A stretch of DNA of 64,000 bases from Casuarina equisetifolia (lineage: Eukaryota > Streptophyta > Magnoliopsida > Fagales > Casuarinaceae), in NCBI GenBank assembly GCA_028551475.1, contig CM052359.1, positions 24,057,583 to 24,121,582 of the forward strand, written 5' to 3'. Under the pieces are notes generated by a model that searched no databases, was not told the origin of the DNA, and was given only the letters and a program-made list of their open reading frames with translations. A program made the translations under genes and the position numbers. Positions 50,301 to 64,000 of this stretch are shown in pieces (position 1 is the stretch's first letter; each line of letters opens with the position of its first letter).

Positions 50301-50775
50301 AATCTAGCAAATGCCCAGCAGTCGGCGTTTCTTCATATTTAGTCTCCTTCTACTCCTCACATGTGACTTTGTAAGCAGTCTCTCTCTCTCTCTTTCTCTC
50401 TCTTTCTCGGGTGCCCATTCCTCTTCTGTCTTTATTTCTAGACAAATTTTTCTCTGGGTCACTTCTGAGTTGGACTTGGCCGAGACTTTGGCAGCAAAGC
50501 AAATCTAAGTCCTTACTTTTCCCTCTCATATCCAAGTACGGGCGAGAAGGAGCGGATACCCAGATCAAGTTGATGTACTGAGATGCTTTTCTTGATGCAT
50601 TTGGAGGATGGGTGCTTGACTTCGCCTTCAGTGATTTGAGGTAGAGGACCCTTCTCTCATATCAGCTCTGCACTGTCGACATTCTCTTACTTAGTCGTGA
50701 AAGATCAAATTTCTGTTACTAACATTATACAGAAAGCGGAAAGACAGTCTCTTATGGTATTTTGGTTTTGCTATC
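44315..50775. other. Intergenic DNA between the NKAP and DUF868 genes
   Basis: No supported gene in about 6.4 kb. Several short plus-strand frames at 47694-48646 follow one another but show no domain and no convincing splice links; a non-coding transcript is possible but unsupported. The last 450 bases before 50776 are probably the DUF868 leader, with a CT microsatellite at 50378-50408 and perhaps a 5'-UTR intron. Confidence 0.4.
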
Positions 50776-51669
50776 ATGAGGGACTTTCCTTCTTGTTTTG
50801 GTGAAAACGGGGTCCAAGTAGCTGATTCATCACCTTCCAGTGCAACCAAAGCTGCTCAAAATGTTGTTACTTGTTTGTATCGCTGTAAATTGCGTGGTCG
50901 ATCTTGCTTAATTACGATTACCTGGACCAAGAATTTGATGGGTCAAGGCCTCAGTGTTGGGATTGATGATCTGTCCAATCAATGCCTCTGTAAGGTTGAT
51001 ATAAAGCCTTGGCTGTTCTCTAAGCGAAGAGGGTCTAAGAACTTGGAGGTGGATTCGAGCAAGATTGAGATTTACTGGGACTTAACTAATGCCAAATTTG
51101 GTGCTGGGCCAGAGCCGTTTGAGGGATTTTATCTAGCACTTGTGTTTAACCGAGAAATGATTCTACTTCTGGGGGATTTGAAAAAAGAAGCATACAGGAA
51201 GATTGACACTGACCCTGTTCATTCCAACGCCACTTTCGTTGCCAAGAGGGAGCACATCTTCGGGAAGAAGTTTTATGGTGCGAAGGCTCAATTTTGTGAC
51301 AAGGGGCAGATGCACGATGTCACAATTGAGTGTGATACTGTTGGGCTTCATGATCCATGTCTTGTGATCCGCATTGACAGTAAGACGGTCATACAAGTGA
51401 AGCGGCTGAAGTGGAAGTTCCGCGGCAACCACACCATTTCGGTGGACGGGCTCCCGGTGGAAGTGTTTTGGGATGTCCACAATTGGCTCTTTGGGAATGG
51501 TACAAGCAACGCGGTTTTCATGTTCCAAACCAGCCTCTCGGCCGAGAAGTTGTGGGCGAGCCAGTCTAGTTTCGATCCCTCCGTATTAACTTGGTGTTCC
51601 TCTCAGCAAATAAGCGATTCACCAGGTCCTGGTTTCTCTCTTATTTTATATGCTTGGAAGAATGAATAG
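50776..51669 (+). CDS. DUF868 family protein, 297 aa
   Basis: Single exon from the ATG at 50776. This plant-specific family is recognised from QNVVTCLYRCKLRGRSCLIT near the N-terminus, IEIYWDLTNAKFGAGPEPFEGFYLALV in the middle, and later LVIRIDSKTVIQVKRLKWKFRGN, then VEVFWDVHNWLFG. The length is typical and no residue block is missing. It has no signal peptide or membrane segment. The biochemical role of the family is unknown. The CT-rich leader suggests a 5' UTR that may contain an intron. Confidence 0.9.
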   Translation: MRDFPSCFGENGVQVADSSPSSATKAAQNVVTCLYRCKLRGRSCLITITWTKNLMGQGLSVGIDDLSNQCLCKVDIKPWLFSKRRGSKNLEVDSSKIEIYWDLTNAKFGAGPEPFEGFYLALVFNREMILLLGDLKKEAYRKIDTDPVHSNATFVAKREHIFGKKFYGAKAQFCDKGQMHDVTIECDTVGLHDPCLVIRIDSKTVIQVKRLKWKFRGNHTISVDGLPVEVFWDVHNWLFGNGTSNAVFMFQTSLSAEKLWASQSSFDPSVLTWCSSQQISDSPGPGFSLILYAWKNE

Positions 51670-53332
51670 AGGTGTATTTTTCCTTTTCCGAGTGTTAACA
51701 AATACTGCTAGCTCTGAAAGATGTGATTGAAATATAGTAAATGCGAACTTCTTGTCCTTTTTGTTTCACCTTTTCAAGGGATTGAATACCTTAAAATTGC
51801 AGAAGCAAGTCAATTTTGCTTGTTTTTAGGCCTTCAACTAAGGGTTCTTTGTTTTGATTTTTACTGAAAACGATTTTGGGAAGGGTTGGATAGATGGAAC
51901 TACCAGATTTTTCTACTTCACTGGACTCTACCAACAAGATAGGCTGGATAAGCTTCCGTCCTTTTACCTTCCTCACTATGATTAGCAACCACTGGGAAGC
52001 CTTTAGTTCCAATAAGAAAGAAAAGATAATGTTAAAGTCGGTGGGGATTTACTCCATGTATGCCTTGTAGTGTTGCAGGTGTAGATAATAGGCATGGGGT
52101 ATTGACCGTAGTTTTGACTGATACAAATTGGAAGTTCTCCAGAATGAGTTTGTGGGCGAGTTCAAACTTTGCAATCCCCATCAAACTAGAGAGTTGAAAC
52201 AACTAATAGGCTGTAAGAAGGAAATGGTTGCAGTGGAGTGGCTCTTCATATGAATTTCTGGGTACTGTTGGAGAATTCCATGGATGCCACACTTTTTGAA
52301 CATGGCCAATAAGGAGAGAACTTTGAAACAAGGAGTGGTAGGAACCAGGCCAATACCTGGTTGGTGCCTCTATGGCGAGAACTTTGATACTTCACCTGGT
52401 TCCTACCACTCATGACTTTGCTGTATCTCCCTCCTTTGATACTTCACCTGCTACGTGAGAGCATAAGGCGATATAGGAATTCACGGAAGAAGCCTATGTA
52501 ATGTCGGGAAATGGAGCGTGTGTAAATTTGGTTTAGCATGATACGTCTCAAAGTCAATTGGGGCTTGGAGAAGTAAAAGGACTCTGCTTCAGTCCTACGT
52601 GTTGAACTTAATTTTCCATGGTCTCCAGAGACATGCTACATACCCTACTTACAGTATCTATATGCATGTCAATTACGAAAGACATTAGTGTTTCAAGGCT
52701 GTCCATGTTTGTGGATTCCCTTGCAAAATAAACTCTCTTCTATCCTCTCCTGTTCTCATCTCCTATCTTCCTCAATGGTGGTCTCGAGTGGCCAAGATTA
52801 ATTGCACATTCACAAATTGCAGTGTTTAGTTATGAAACTTGATTATACAGGTTAGGTTTCAGATTTAACAAGTTGATGCAATTAGAACGAAAAGAGAAAA
52901 ATCTTCTTGCAATTTTGTGATATACAGCAAAGAATTTTAGATTTGGTTTGCATTTTGAAGAGAAGACAGCAGAGCGTGCCTAGAAAGAAAGTACGGCATG
53001 CGTAGGGAAGTGAAGAAGCATTCTAAGAATGAATTGCACTCAAATTCGATGGGTCTAATCATAGGAATTGATTAATTTGTTACATGATGGCCTTCAATAA
53101 GCTAATCTACATAGAGATAAGGGGGGAAAAATCATAAGACCATAGAACACTAGTAGCCAACAAAATTAGATAACACAACCTTCTTTATGTCCATTCTTCA
53201 ACAATTGGCGACATGTATTAACTGTATGCTAAATGAAAGCAGAGAGGCTAGTCAGACTACTTCCACTTCCCAGGAGCCCAAATTTCCTCCTCATTCTTAG
53301 TCGATGAGAGGGATCCGGCAGAAAATTGATTT
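51670..53332. other. Intergenic DNA between convergent DUF868 and membrane-protein genes
   Basis: Both flanking genes end here, so the outer parts are 3' UTRs. The notable item is the foldback at 52333-52411. No coding region is seen. Confidence 0.5.
52333..52411. repeat. Perfect 17-bp inverted repeat with 45-nt loop
   Basis: GAGTGGTAGGAACCAGG at 52333-52349 is matched by its exact reverse complement at 52395-52411. The loop contains a further small CCAA/TTGG pairing. CTTTGATACTTCACCTG occurs at 52382-52398, overlapping the right arm, and again at 52434-52450, so the right arm lies beside a local duplication. Confidence 0.9.
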
Positions 53333-56202
53333 CTAGTTTAGTTCATTGCCTCTTCCAAAACCAAATGTGTCTTCAACACCATTTGTCACCCTCTTCCTCC
53401 GTTCGGCAATCATCTCTGAATATGCCTGACAAAGAGAAAAGAACTTCAAAATGCGATTCGTTTTTCCATTTCAGTAAACACAAATATTGTATCAGCTACC
53501 CCAAGTTACTTCCTAAAACACCGAATGGGAAGGAAAGAGTAAGTGAACGTGTGTGTCTAAGAATCCTCAGCAGATCATCTATTTCCAGGTCCTCAATCAA
53601 CCCCTCTGATACCCAGGAAACCAATTAGAAGATTGATATGAACTCCTAACAAGTATTATTAGTCAACAAGATGAGTATGAGTTAATCATCTTAAGAGATG
53701 CAGCCCTAGGTCTAGTAACCTTTTCCAGATGCCTCTCGGTCATAGGAGAACATTATTTTATCTAGGGAAATGCAAACATGCACGCAAACAAAGAACTTCC
53801 AGCAATATCCTCCGCAATTTCTCTCCCCAGTAAATTTTATTTCAGCAACTAACAACCAAGAATAATATATCAGAATCCCTTTCAAGAATCGAGTAGTGTA
53901 AAACAGAAACAGTTGGCATTGCTTCAACAGATGCATCTTATTTCCACAGAGTATGAAATCAACATCCTAGTTTCTTGAGTGACGACTGAAATACACTTTG
54001 GAAGTAGAAAAGAAGCATTTTATGCTTGTGTGTGAGTGGAAGAAAGAAACAGAAACTCCAACAATCATGTGGCATTGGCATCCCCTGAAAATGTCTCCAG
54101 AATTTTTGAAATCCAGTATAAGAAGAAGAGAACACATCAGGCACAAAGAATATACAAGAACAAACAAGCACGTTTGTGCATCAAGTAAAATAAAAGGAGG
54201 ATGAGGAAGTGTGTTTGGAATTTTACAGAAGGAAAATCCTACACAAGGAGAAAATGCTCAAACCTTTGGATAGGAGTACAGAAAGATGTACCACCATGTG
54301 AATATTAGTAGAAATACGATCACTGAGACCACTATTGAGTGCAAAATTAACCAGCTACCACCAATCACTGATACTCCAGTTAGAACAATCGTCCAAGGTT
54401 GACACCTGGCAAAAAACGAAGAGTAGCCAAATCAGATAAGAACGCAGGAAACATATAATAAAATTGAAACTCCATTATAATCCCAACTCTTACAGACATG
54501 TCAAACTGCTCCATCCACAAAAAGAACTGATTAAAAGATTACCTAGGCATGCCTGCTAAACAATCCTTGCATGTCTAGTGGTCACTGGTCATGATATCCA
54601 ATAAACTTGTACAACATAGTGATTACTCTATTCACTTGCTAAAAGTGGAAGGAAAAGAAGATCTAGATGCTAAGACTCTGTTATAGTCCCAGAAGGCTGT
54701 AAGATCCTTCAGGAAACAAACGAAGCATAATTCAAACGTTGTCCCTGAAAACCATGATAGGTTTTAACTGTAAAGCTTTTAAAACTTTATAAGCACATAA
54801 ACCACCATTAGGCTCTTGAATTTTAGCTTTATAACAATTTGTATGCTTTTACGAGGAAGTTTATCCCTTTAACCAAAAAGTTCGAGCAAATATGTTCAGG
54901 TCCATCAGTGTTGTTTGATCCCTAACTTCGGTCTCAACAACTTATTTGGAATGGAGGACTAAAGTATTCCTTAAAAGAAATTACCTCTTCTTCTTCTTCT
55001 TCTTCTTCTTTTTTTATTATTTTTTTAATTATTTTTCTTTCTTTCTTTCTTCCTATCACTTATGTTCTTTTGGCTTTTCAACAAACATGGTAAGCTACAA
55101 GGCAAACACATTTTTCTATTGCAAGTGTTGGCTCACTTGCCTTTCGAACCAAAAGTTCTCTTACAATTTATAGAATCACGAGTTTTTGATGATACTTCAC
55201 ACACCCAACAGAGTTAAAGTTTGATGGAAATCAACATAATTAATATGGAGGAGAGTCGCACAGAAAACTGAACTTCTTTATTCTTAAACATCCTCGATTC
55301 TTTCCGGGTGGTGGCGGCAAGATCACAAACTTATACTCCTATGGAATAATCCTAAGTGACACAAAGCAAATATACCTCAGATCTAAAACAAGAATACTAT
55401 AAATTGTTTTACAGTCACACCAAAGTAATAAATTGACTAGTAACAGAAAGTTGAATAAAAATCAGAAGCAATAAACTCCTCGGTCGAATTCAACAGAAGC
55501 AAGAAAACTCCTTCGCTTGGTTTAATTTCCGATGCGATTCAGTTGCCAGAGACTTCCAGAAAAGCCCTCATTGTTTGAATAATCTGATGGCATCTACGAT
55601 ATGATCTTCCATGTCTTGAACTAACCAAAATCTATAACTATATACAATCAAACTCGAAACTCCAGTAACTGGTGGACAAATTTGGGCTGAAGTGGGAACC
55701 TTAAGATAACTATCGTCATAACCATTAGAAAAACGGGGAAGAATCCATTCATAAACGCGAAATCAAGGTAAGGCAATGCAGAGAGATATTTCACATAAAA
55801 TGCAAAATTAACCAACTTTAGGAAAGAAACTTACTAAACAAAGCAAAATTTGATCACGAGCAATGAGAATGGCGGAGGAATTGTGAGAAAATAAGAAAGA
55901 CCGACGAAGAAAAAGGCTCACCAAGATGGTTTGGTGTCCCAAACAGAGTCATATTCCAAAGAGAGGTAGTTGAGATACCCATCCATGTCATCGACGACAC
56001 CATTTGAATCCAAGAAACGAGACTCCTTTGGGTCATTTTTGCTGCTTCCCAAAGCGACGGTTCTGCTGGGAGAGCCGCGTGATTTAAGAGTCGTTGCAAC
56101 GTGTGGGCAGAATATGGGGTTGGAGAAGTAGGTCCTGGAATTGGAGGTAGAGGGTCGTAATGAAGCAGCCAAAGAGGAAGGGAAGAGAGGTAGAGTTCCC
56201 AT
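53333..56202 (-). CDS. Small plastid-targeted two-helix membrane protein (DUF6737-like), 171 aa
   Basis: Three exons read on minus: 56202-55922, 54405-54264 and 53425-53333, with GT-AG borders and matching phases. The start is the ATG at 56202. The first 60 or so residues are Ser/Thr/Arg-rich and poor in acids (MGTLPLFPSSLAASLRPSTS), as in a chloroplast transit peptide. The conserved core begins DSVWDTKPSWCQPWTIVLTG, then has two hydrophobic helices at about 97-115 and 118-138, followed by SYPKAYSEMIAERRKRVTNG. This matches my memory of a small protein shared by cyanobacteria and plants (DUF6737-like), which would place it in thylakoid or envelope membrane. Function is unknown. A remembered conserved C-terminus supports exon 3. 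Confidence 0.75.
54985..55049. repeat. CTT and CTTT microsatellite in an intron
   Basis: CTT repeats at 54985-55010 and CTTT-type repeats just after, in intron 1 (54406-55921) of the membrane-protein gene. No function is suggested. Confidence 0.85.
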
Positions 56203-57535
56203 TTTAGTTGTCTTCTGCAGAAACTCTGTACCCGTCACTGTCTGTTTTTATCGTCTTTCTTCTTCTGGCTCAGCAGAGGAAGAATCGTATGGCTTGGAAT
56301 GGAGGAGGAAGCAGGATGCGCGACGTTGTAAACTTTTTGGTGCAACGGCGTCGTATAGATTCAGCTTCTGCCAAAAAGTTGAGCACAATCCATCAAATTT
56401 GCTTTTTTTTTTTTTTTGTTGCTACCCATGAATTCATTCATTTTCAGTTGCAATTAGTGTATAAATCCCTTGGATGAATATCACTCTACACTTGCTTTCT
56501 TATGTTTTGCATAATCAAGTTGTTGAAAGTGAAGATATGCAAAACTTTGTATTAAACAAAGAAATACTTCCTATTGTCTATAGATTTTATGATGGACCTC
56601 TCTAATTTAACATAGTATTATAGCCACGGTGCACTTTTTGATATGATCCCCTTTATATTTCAATTATTATCGACATAAATAATATTTCTTTCAAGGCTTA
56701 GGAGTGTATTGATCTCACGTCTGAATATACATAAGTATGACCTTATATTAGACAAGAGTATAACTCTTATTACTCATGGGTCTTAAGACAAAAGTATACC
56801 TCTTATTGCTTGAGTTTTAAGAAGAAACTCTATGTTAGATGTATGAAATATAGAGCATCGCTTAGTCTTTTAACATAACCCCCAGCCGTGGCACCTCTTT
56901 TGTTATTTTCCATTGGCTCCCCACAAATGCAAGATCTTAAGAGTCAAATTGTGGCGCATCTTGCAGCCACTCGTTACGATGGACCTGTCTAGTATCGGAC
57001 TTACAATGCCGTCTTTTCTTCTTACCTTCCTCTACTTTTGTGGAAGAGAAATGTTGCAGCCAAAGAAAGACACGCCAGTGCACAAACACCTCCACTCTGC
57101 CGATGCAGAAAGTGTGGCACCTCAAAAGAAGAACATGCGCACTGGAAGAAACATCACAATTCTTATCCATCTCCAATGGGGATTTTGAATATTAGAATGA
57201 CAAAAACATGTACCTTTTCTTCAAATTGGTTCTCGCAGTTCTAGGATTTTTTAACAAGCCAAGTAAAATTAAATAAGGCTCTAGCTGAAACTGTCTGCCA
57301 CGTGTCGGAAGAAGTTGCAAGAACATTAGGAACTGCCAGGTGACCTTATGAAGAAACTAGGACTCTTATTTTTCTTAACCACAAAACACCATATCTATTC
57401 TGTAAAACAGAACCCTCACTCATGGTATCAGGCCATAAACATAAAGAAGAACCTAACACTTGATATGTAATTCATATTATGGAAGAAGAAAAATGGTTCT
57501 GTACATAAGTAATCAACATACAGTTTCATCAACAA
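56203..57535. other. Intergenic DNA between the membrane-protein and WDR5 genes
   Basis: No supported gene. A 36-bp tandem repeat (GACAAGAGTATAACTCTTAT-like) lies at about 56751-56825. A primer-site-like TGGTATCAGGCC lies near 57424, without a convincing LTR pair. The frame at 56913-57188 has no recognised domain. Confidence 0.4.
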
Positions 57536-61348
<3,813 letters not shown>

Positions 61349-64000
61349 CTACAGCAATAGAAAGTCCAACTCATCTGAACTTTCCTCATAAACTACGTAA
61401 CTGGCATCACGCCCATCCTCATTACCACTGCCTTGATCACTGTTGTAACTGCTCTCAGACGAACTCATAAACATTGAACCACCCGATGTAGAACTACTAA
61501 GCTGCGATGGCAGAAAGACCTCAATATCTTGCATGCTATCAATCATTTGATCAATATCAAGGTAACTGCAACACAGTCCAGAATGCCAGACAAAAGTGTC
61601 ATACACGCTTCCAAAAACTGATACTTTGTTAGCCATAACATGAAGATTAAACAAACCTTCCTTCGGCTGGGAACTCAGCCAGCAAATATATATCAGGCCT
61701 TTCTGCCAATAACTGCTTTACAGGAATGATACTGCAAGATATGGACAAACATTAGTTTAAAAGGAAGGTAATGTGGCTGCAACATAGACATCCAGGAGGA
61801 AGAAGAGTCACCTAGAGTTGTAACACCTGTTATACCAGTCCCCCTCTGAGGCTAAACCTTCTTTATTTGATATGTCCTATTTGATGCAGTAATTAGAATT
61901 AGAAGAGGAACTAAAAATTAACCCATAATTTCATAACTATATATGAAGGTCATTGGGAATTGTCATCCACCCACAAGATGTCTAAGGCACCTAAACTCCC
62001 CAGCAAGAAGTATTGTGAAAAACCGTGCAACTTCCACCTGCTCAGAATAAATTAATGTTTGAGACAAAGAGTTTGGGGGGGGGGGGGGGGGGAGGAAGAG
62101 AGAGAGAGAGAGAGGGAGAGGGAGAGATTTTGGTGCCTCTTTGAGATGCATGCAGTCCCGTAATATTAAGAACTCAATTGCAGTACCCCCCACGCTTCTT
62201 CCAAGGCTCCTAAGGATTAAAAAGTTGTTTCTAATGAGATAGGGCATGTAAAAGAGAGAGTTTAATAACAGAAAATACAGAATGATTCCCTAAAAGGTCT
62301 AATCCATAGAAGATACAGACTTTAAGAAGGCTCCAGTGATTGAGTATGATGTTGAAAAATCAACATATGTTAGCTTCCGAAATCCCTGCACAAGCATCCA
62401 GAAATAGTAGACAATCAATAGAAATTACTCTTAATAACAAATTTAGAACCAAGTTTTTCTAATTGTATCAGCAGCCAAAGAAATTACCTAGAAAATCACC
62501 AATCAAACACTTTTGCATTTTTAGCATAATACATATAGCCAACTATTAAAAATGTCTTGCAAAGGAATGAATACCTTGGGTATGTTATACACTGATGTCA
62601 GTGGTGGCCAATGTTAATATTCCAGTAACAACTACCATCTTCCCACATACCAAATAGTATTAAATAGCATGACTGATAATGGCAACTTATAAGACCTAGC
62701 TGAGTCTAATATTATCTTCTATATAAGATTCAACTTGTGCATTTTCAATAAGAATATAAATCAGTTATCTAAATTGTAAACTATAAAATTAATCTTCATC
62801 ACTTTATGTATTCCGATATTTATATGTTTCCACTTGTGTTCGTGTATGCCCTATAGATTAACCTGTTGTTGATTGGGAATTGGAAAATAATTAGAATGAA
62901 AAGGTAAGTTCCCATCTATAATAAAGTGTTGACCTACTTTTTTTTCACTCTCATGTAAGAAGTTCAAAAAGAGGAGGAAAATGTAACCAAAAATTCAAGT
63001 GGAGGGAAAATACAAGAAAAAATTGGTCCAACTGTATCAAAGAATAATCTAGCCAGAAATCTACGTTGACAAGGAACGGTACATGATTACAAGAAATAAG
63101 ATATCTGGTCCATGACCCATCAAGTGAAATCAACAAAATATACTTAGAATCTCAAAGGTGCTATCTCTTTTAGCACATGAGATATCCTACAAGATACATT
63201 TCATTAAGCATGCACCAAAATAAAATTCAGAAAAGCATTCCTTCAACTACATCTTTACATGTCCTCTCTAGTCATAATAATAATTTCTTTTGCATTAACT
63301 TGCTACAATGCAATATGACACAATATGGGAGACATTAACAACATTCAGGGCATTATCACAATCCCACAAACTAATTACATAGGCCATATCTGTAGTTTCC
63401 AAATTACCGAGGAACATACCTTAAGAAGTATGCGAACTTTATGATCCTGGAGCTTAAACCCTCTAAGTGCCAGTGAAGTTAGATTGGGACAATTGTTCAC
63501 CAGCTCAACACAGGTTGGTGATTTCAAGCTGTCATCCCTGCCTGATGTTCAGAAAACACATAATAAGCAGAAAATTTTTTTGTAGCATGATAACACCTCT
63601 TTATGATGAAGATACCGTACCTGTTTTTGAAGACTCAAAAAACAGTCGCTCTATTAAGTGGCAGTTCGAACTCACTGATGCCAATGTATGCCTCAACTCA
63701 ACATGACTATTCAATTCAAAAGGAAACATTATAAGTAAGAAACTAGGTTATTTATAAACCTTATAAAGGAAAGGAGATTGAGGTTATCTCAAAACTAAAG
63801 TGGTACAACTACTAAAGGAAAGCAAGAAGTGACGTTAATATATATTATACTCTCTACTTTAAACCAGTAAATAGTACCCAAATCCAGAATGAAAATCATC
63901 AAATCATCAAAGCATTAAAACTACAAATAAAATCTTACATTGTAACAACATGATAACACTATTAATAGCTATTAACTCTTCTAATAGTGTGCTAAAGTCA
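61349..64000 (-). CDS. SKIP17: F-box protein SKIP17/At-B-like, C-terminal part (runs off window)
   Basis: Eight exons read on minus, with consistent phases: 63706-63621, 63541-63420, 62385-62321, 62209-62137, 62037-61975, 61876-61812, 61731-61657 and 61565-61349. The 5' exons lie beyond 64000, so the F-box itself is not seen. The visible part has leucine-rich blocks (CVELVNNCPNLTSLALRGFK, FLKSLGRSVGGTAIEFLILR), then VEVARFFTILLAGEFRCLRH, SEGDWYNRCYN and IPVKQLLAERPDIYLLAEFP. The acidic tail is SSSESSYNSDQGSGNEDG to SSDELDFLLL. These match what I remember of Arabidopsis SKIP17/At-B, SCF-complex F-box proteins that bind ASK1. The 62137|62037 junction uses a GC donor or is not spliced at all (see findings). 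Confidence 0.72.
62075..62124. repeat. G18 homopolymer plus AG microsatellite inside a SKIP17-like intron
   Basis: The plus strand has 18 G at 62075-62092, then GGAAG and AG repeats to about 62124. In the transcript sense this is a CT tract followed by C18, filling about half of a 99-nt intron. Confidence 0.92.

Noticed and set aside
57424-57440. TGGTATCAGGCC as the primer site of an LTR element
   Set aside because: The motif alone is short and no LTR pair was found on either side. The similar TGGTATCAAAGTC at 41841 was left out for the same reason.

Overview
This is nuclear DNA from a flowering plant, most likely a eudicot. Genes are sparse and split by GT-AG introns up to about 2 kb long. 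The space between them is AT-rich and full of small repeats, and every recognisable protein belongs to a plant family. I cannot name the genus from sequence alone. No bacterial operon, CRISPR array, phage or rRNA gene is present, and I saw no convincing tRNA gene.

Layout: (1) 1099-1719 (-) PNRC-motif protein. (2) About 2.3-9.7 kb has no supported gene; it holds a 200-bp-period tandem array that looks like miniature LTR elements and two copies of one SINE-like family. (3) 9786-10286 (+) HSP20-like (alpha-crystallin) protein, followed by a small TRIM element (10639-10943). (4) 12569-13603 (+) seed-maturation LEA protein (SMP/D-34) with G-box and RY promoter motifs. (5) 13.6-20.4 kb non-coding, with more TRIM-like units. 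(6) 20478-21218 (+) OVATE family repressor. (7) 25280-36432 (-) a large IDM1-like protein with AT-hooks, PHD finger and GNAT acetyltransferase, rebuilt here from eight exons. (8) 36.4-42.8 kb mostly non-coding, with an unrecognised broken reading frame next to the IDM1-like promoter. (9) 42815-44314 (+) NKAP/SynMuv nuclear protein. (10) 50776-51669 (+) DUF868 protein. (11) 53333-56202 (-) small, probably plastid-targeted two-helix membrane protein. (12) 57536-59235 (-) WDR5-type WD40 protein. (13) 61349-64000 (-) 3' part of an F-box protein of the SKIP17/At-B type, running off the window.

The genes do not form one pathway. Several are nuclear regulators: the IDM1-like protein acts on DNA demethylation and histone acetylation, WDR5 on H3K4 methylation, NKAP on RNA and chromatin, and OFP is a repressor. 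Their proximity looks like chance. I found no clearly new biological system. The most interesting single observation is in the SKIP17-like gene: a 99-nt, stop-free, in-frame intron whose donor is a weak GC and whose body is almost pure pyrimidine, so it may behave as an exitron. Next are the tandem TRIM-like arrays, a LEA protein missing most of its first SMP repeat, and a perfect 17-bp foldback downstream of the DUF868 gene.

Exon limits were placed by eye, from open frame, splice dinucleotides, phase continuity and remembered family sequence. No alignment or expression data were available.
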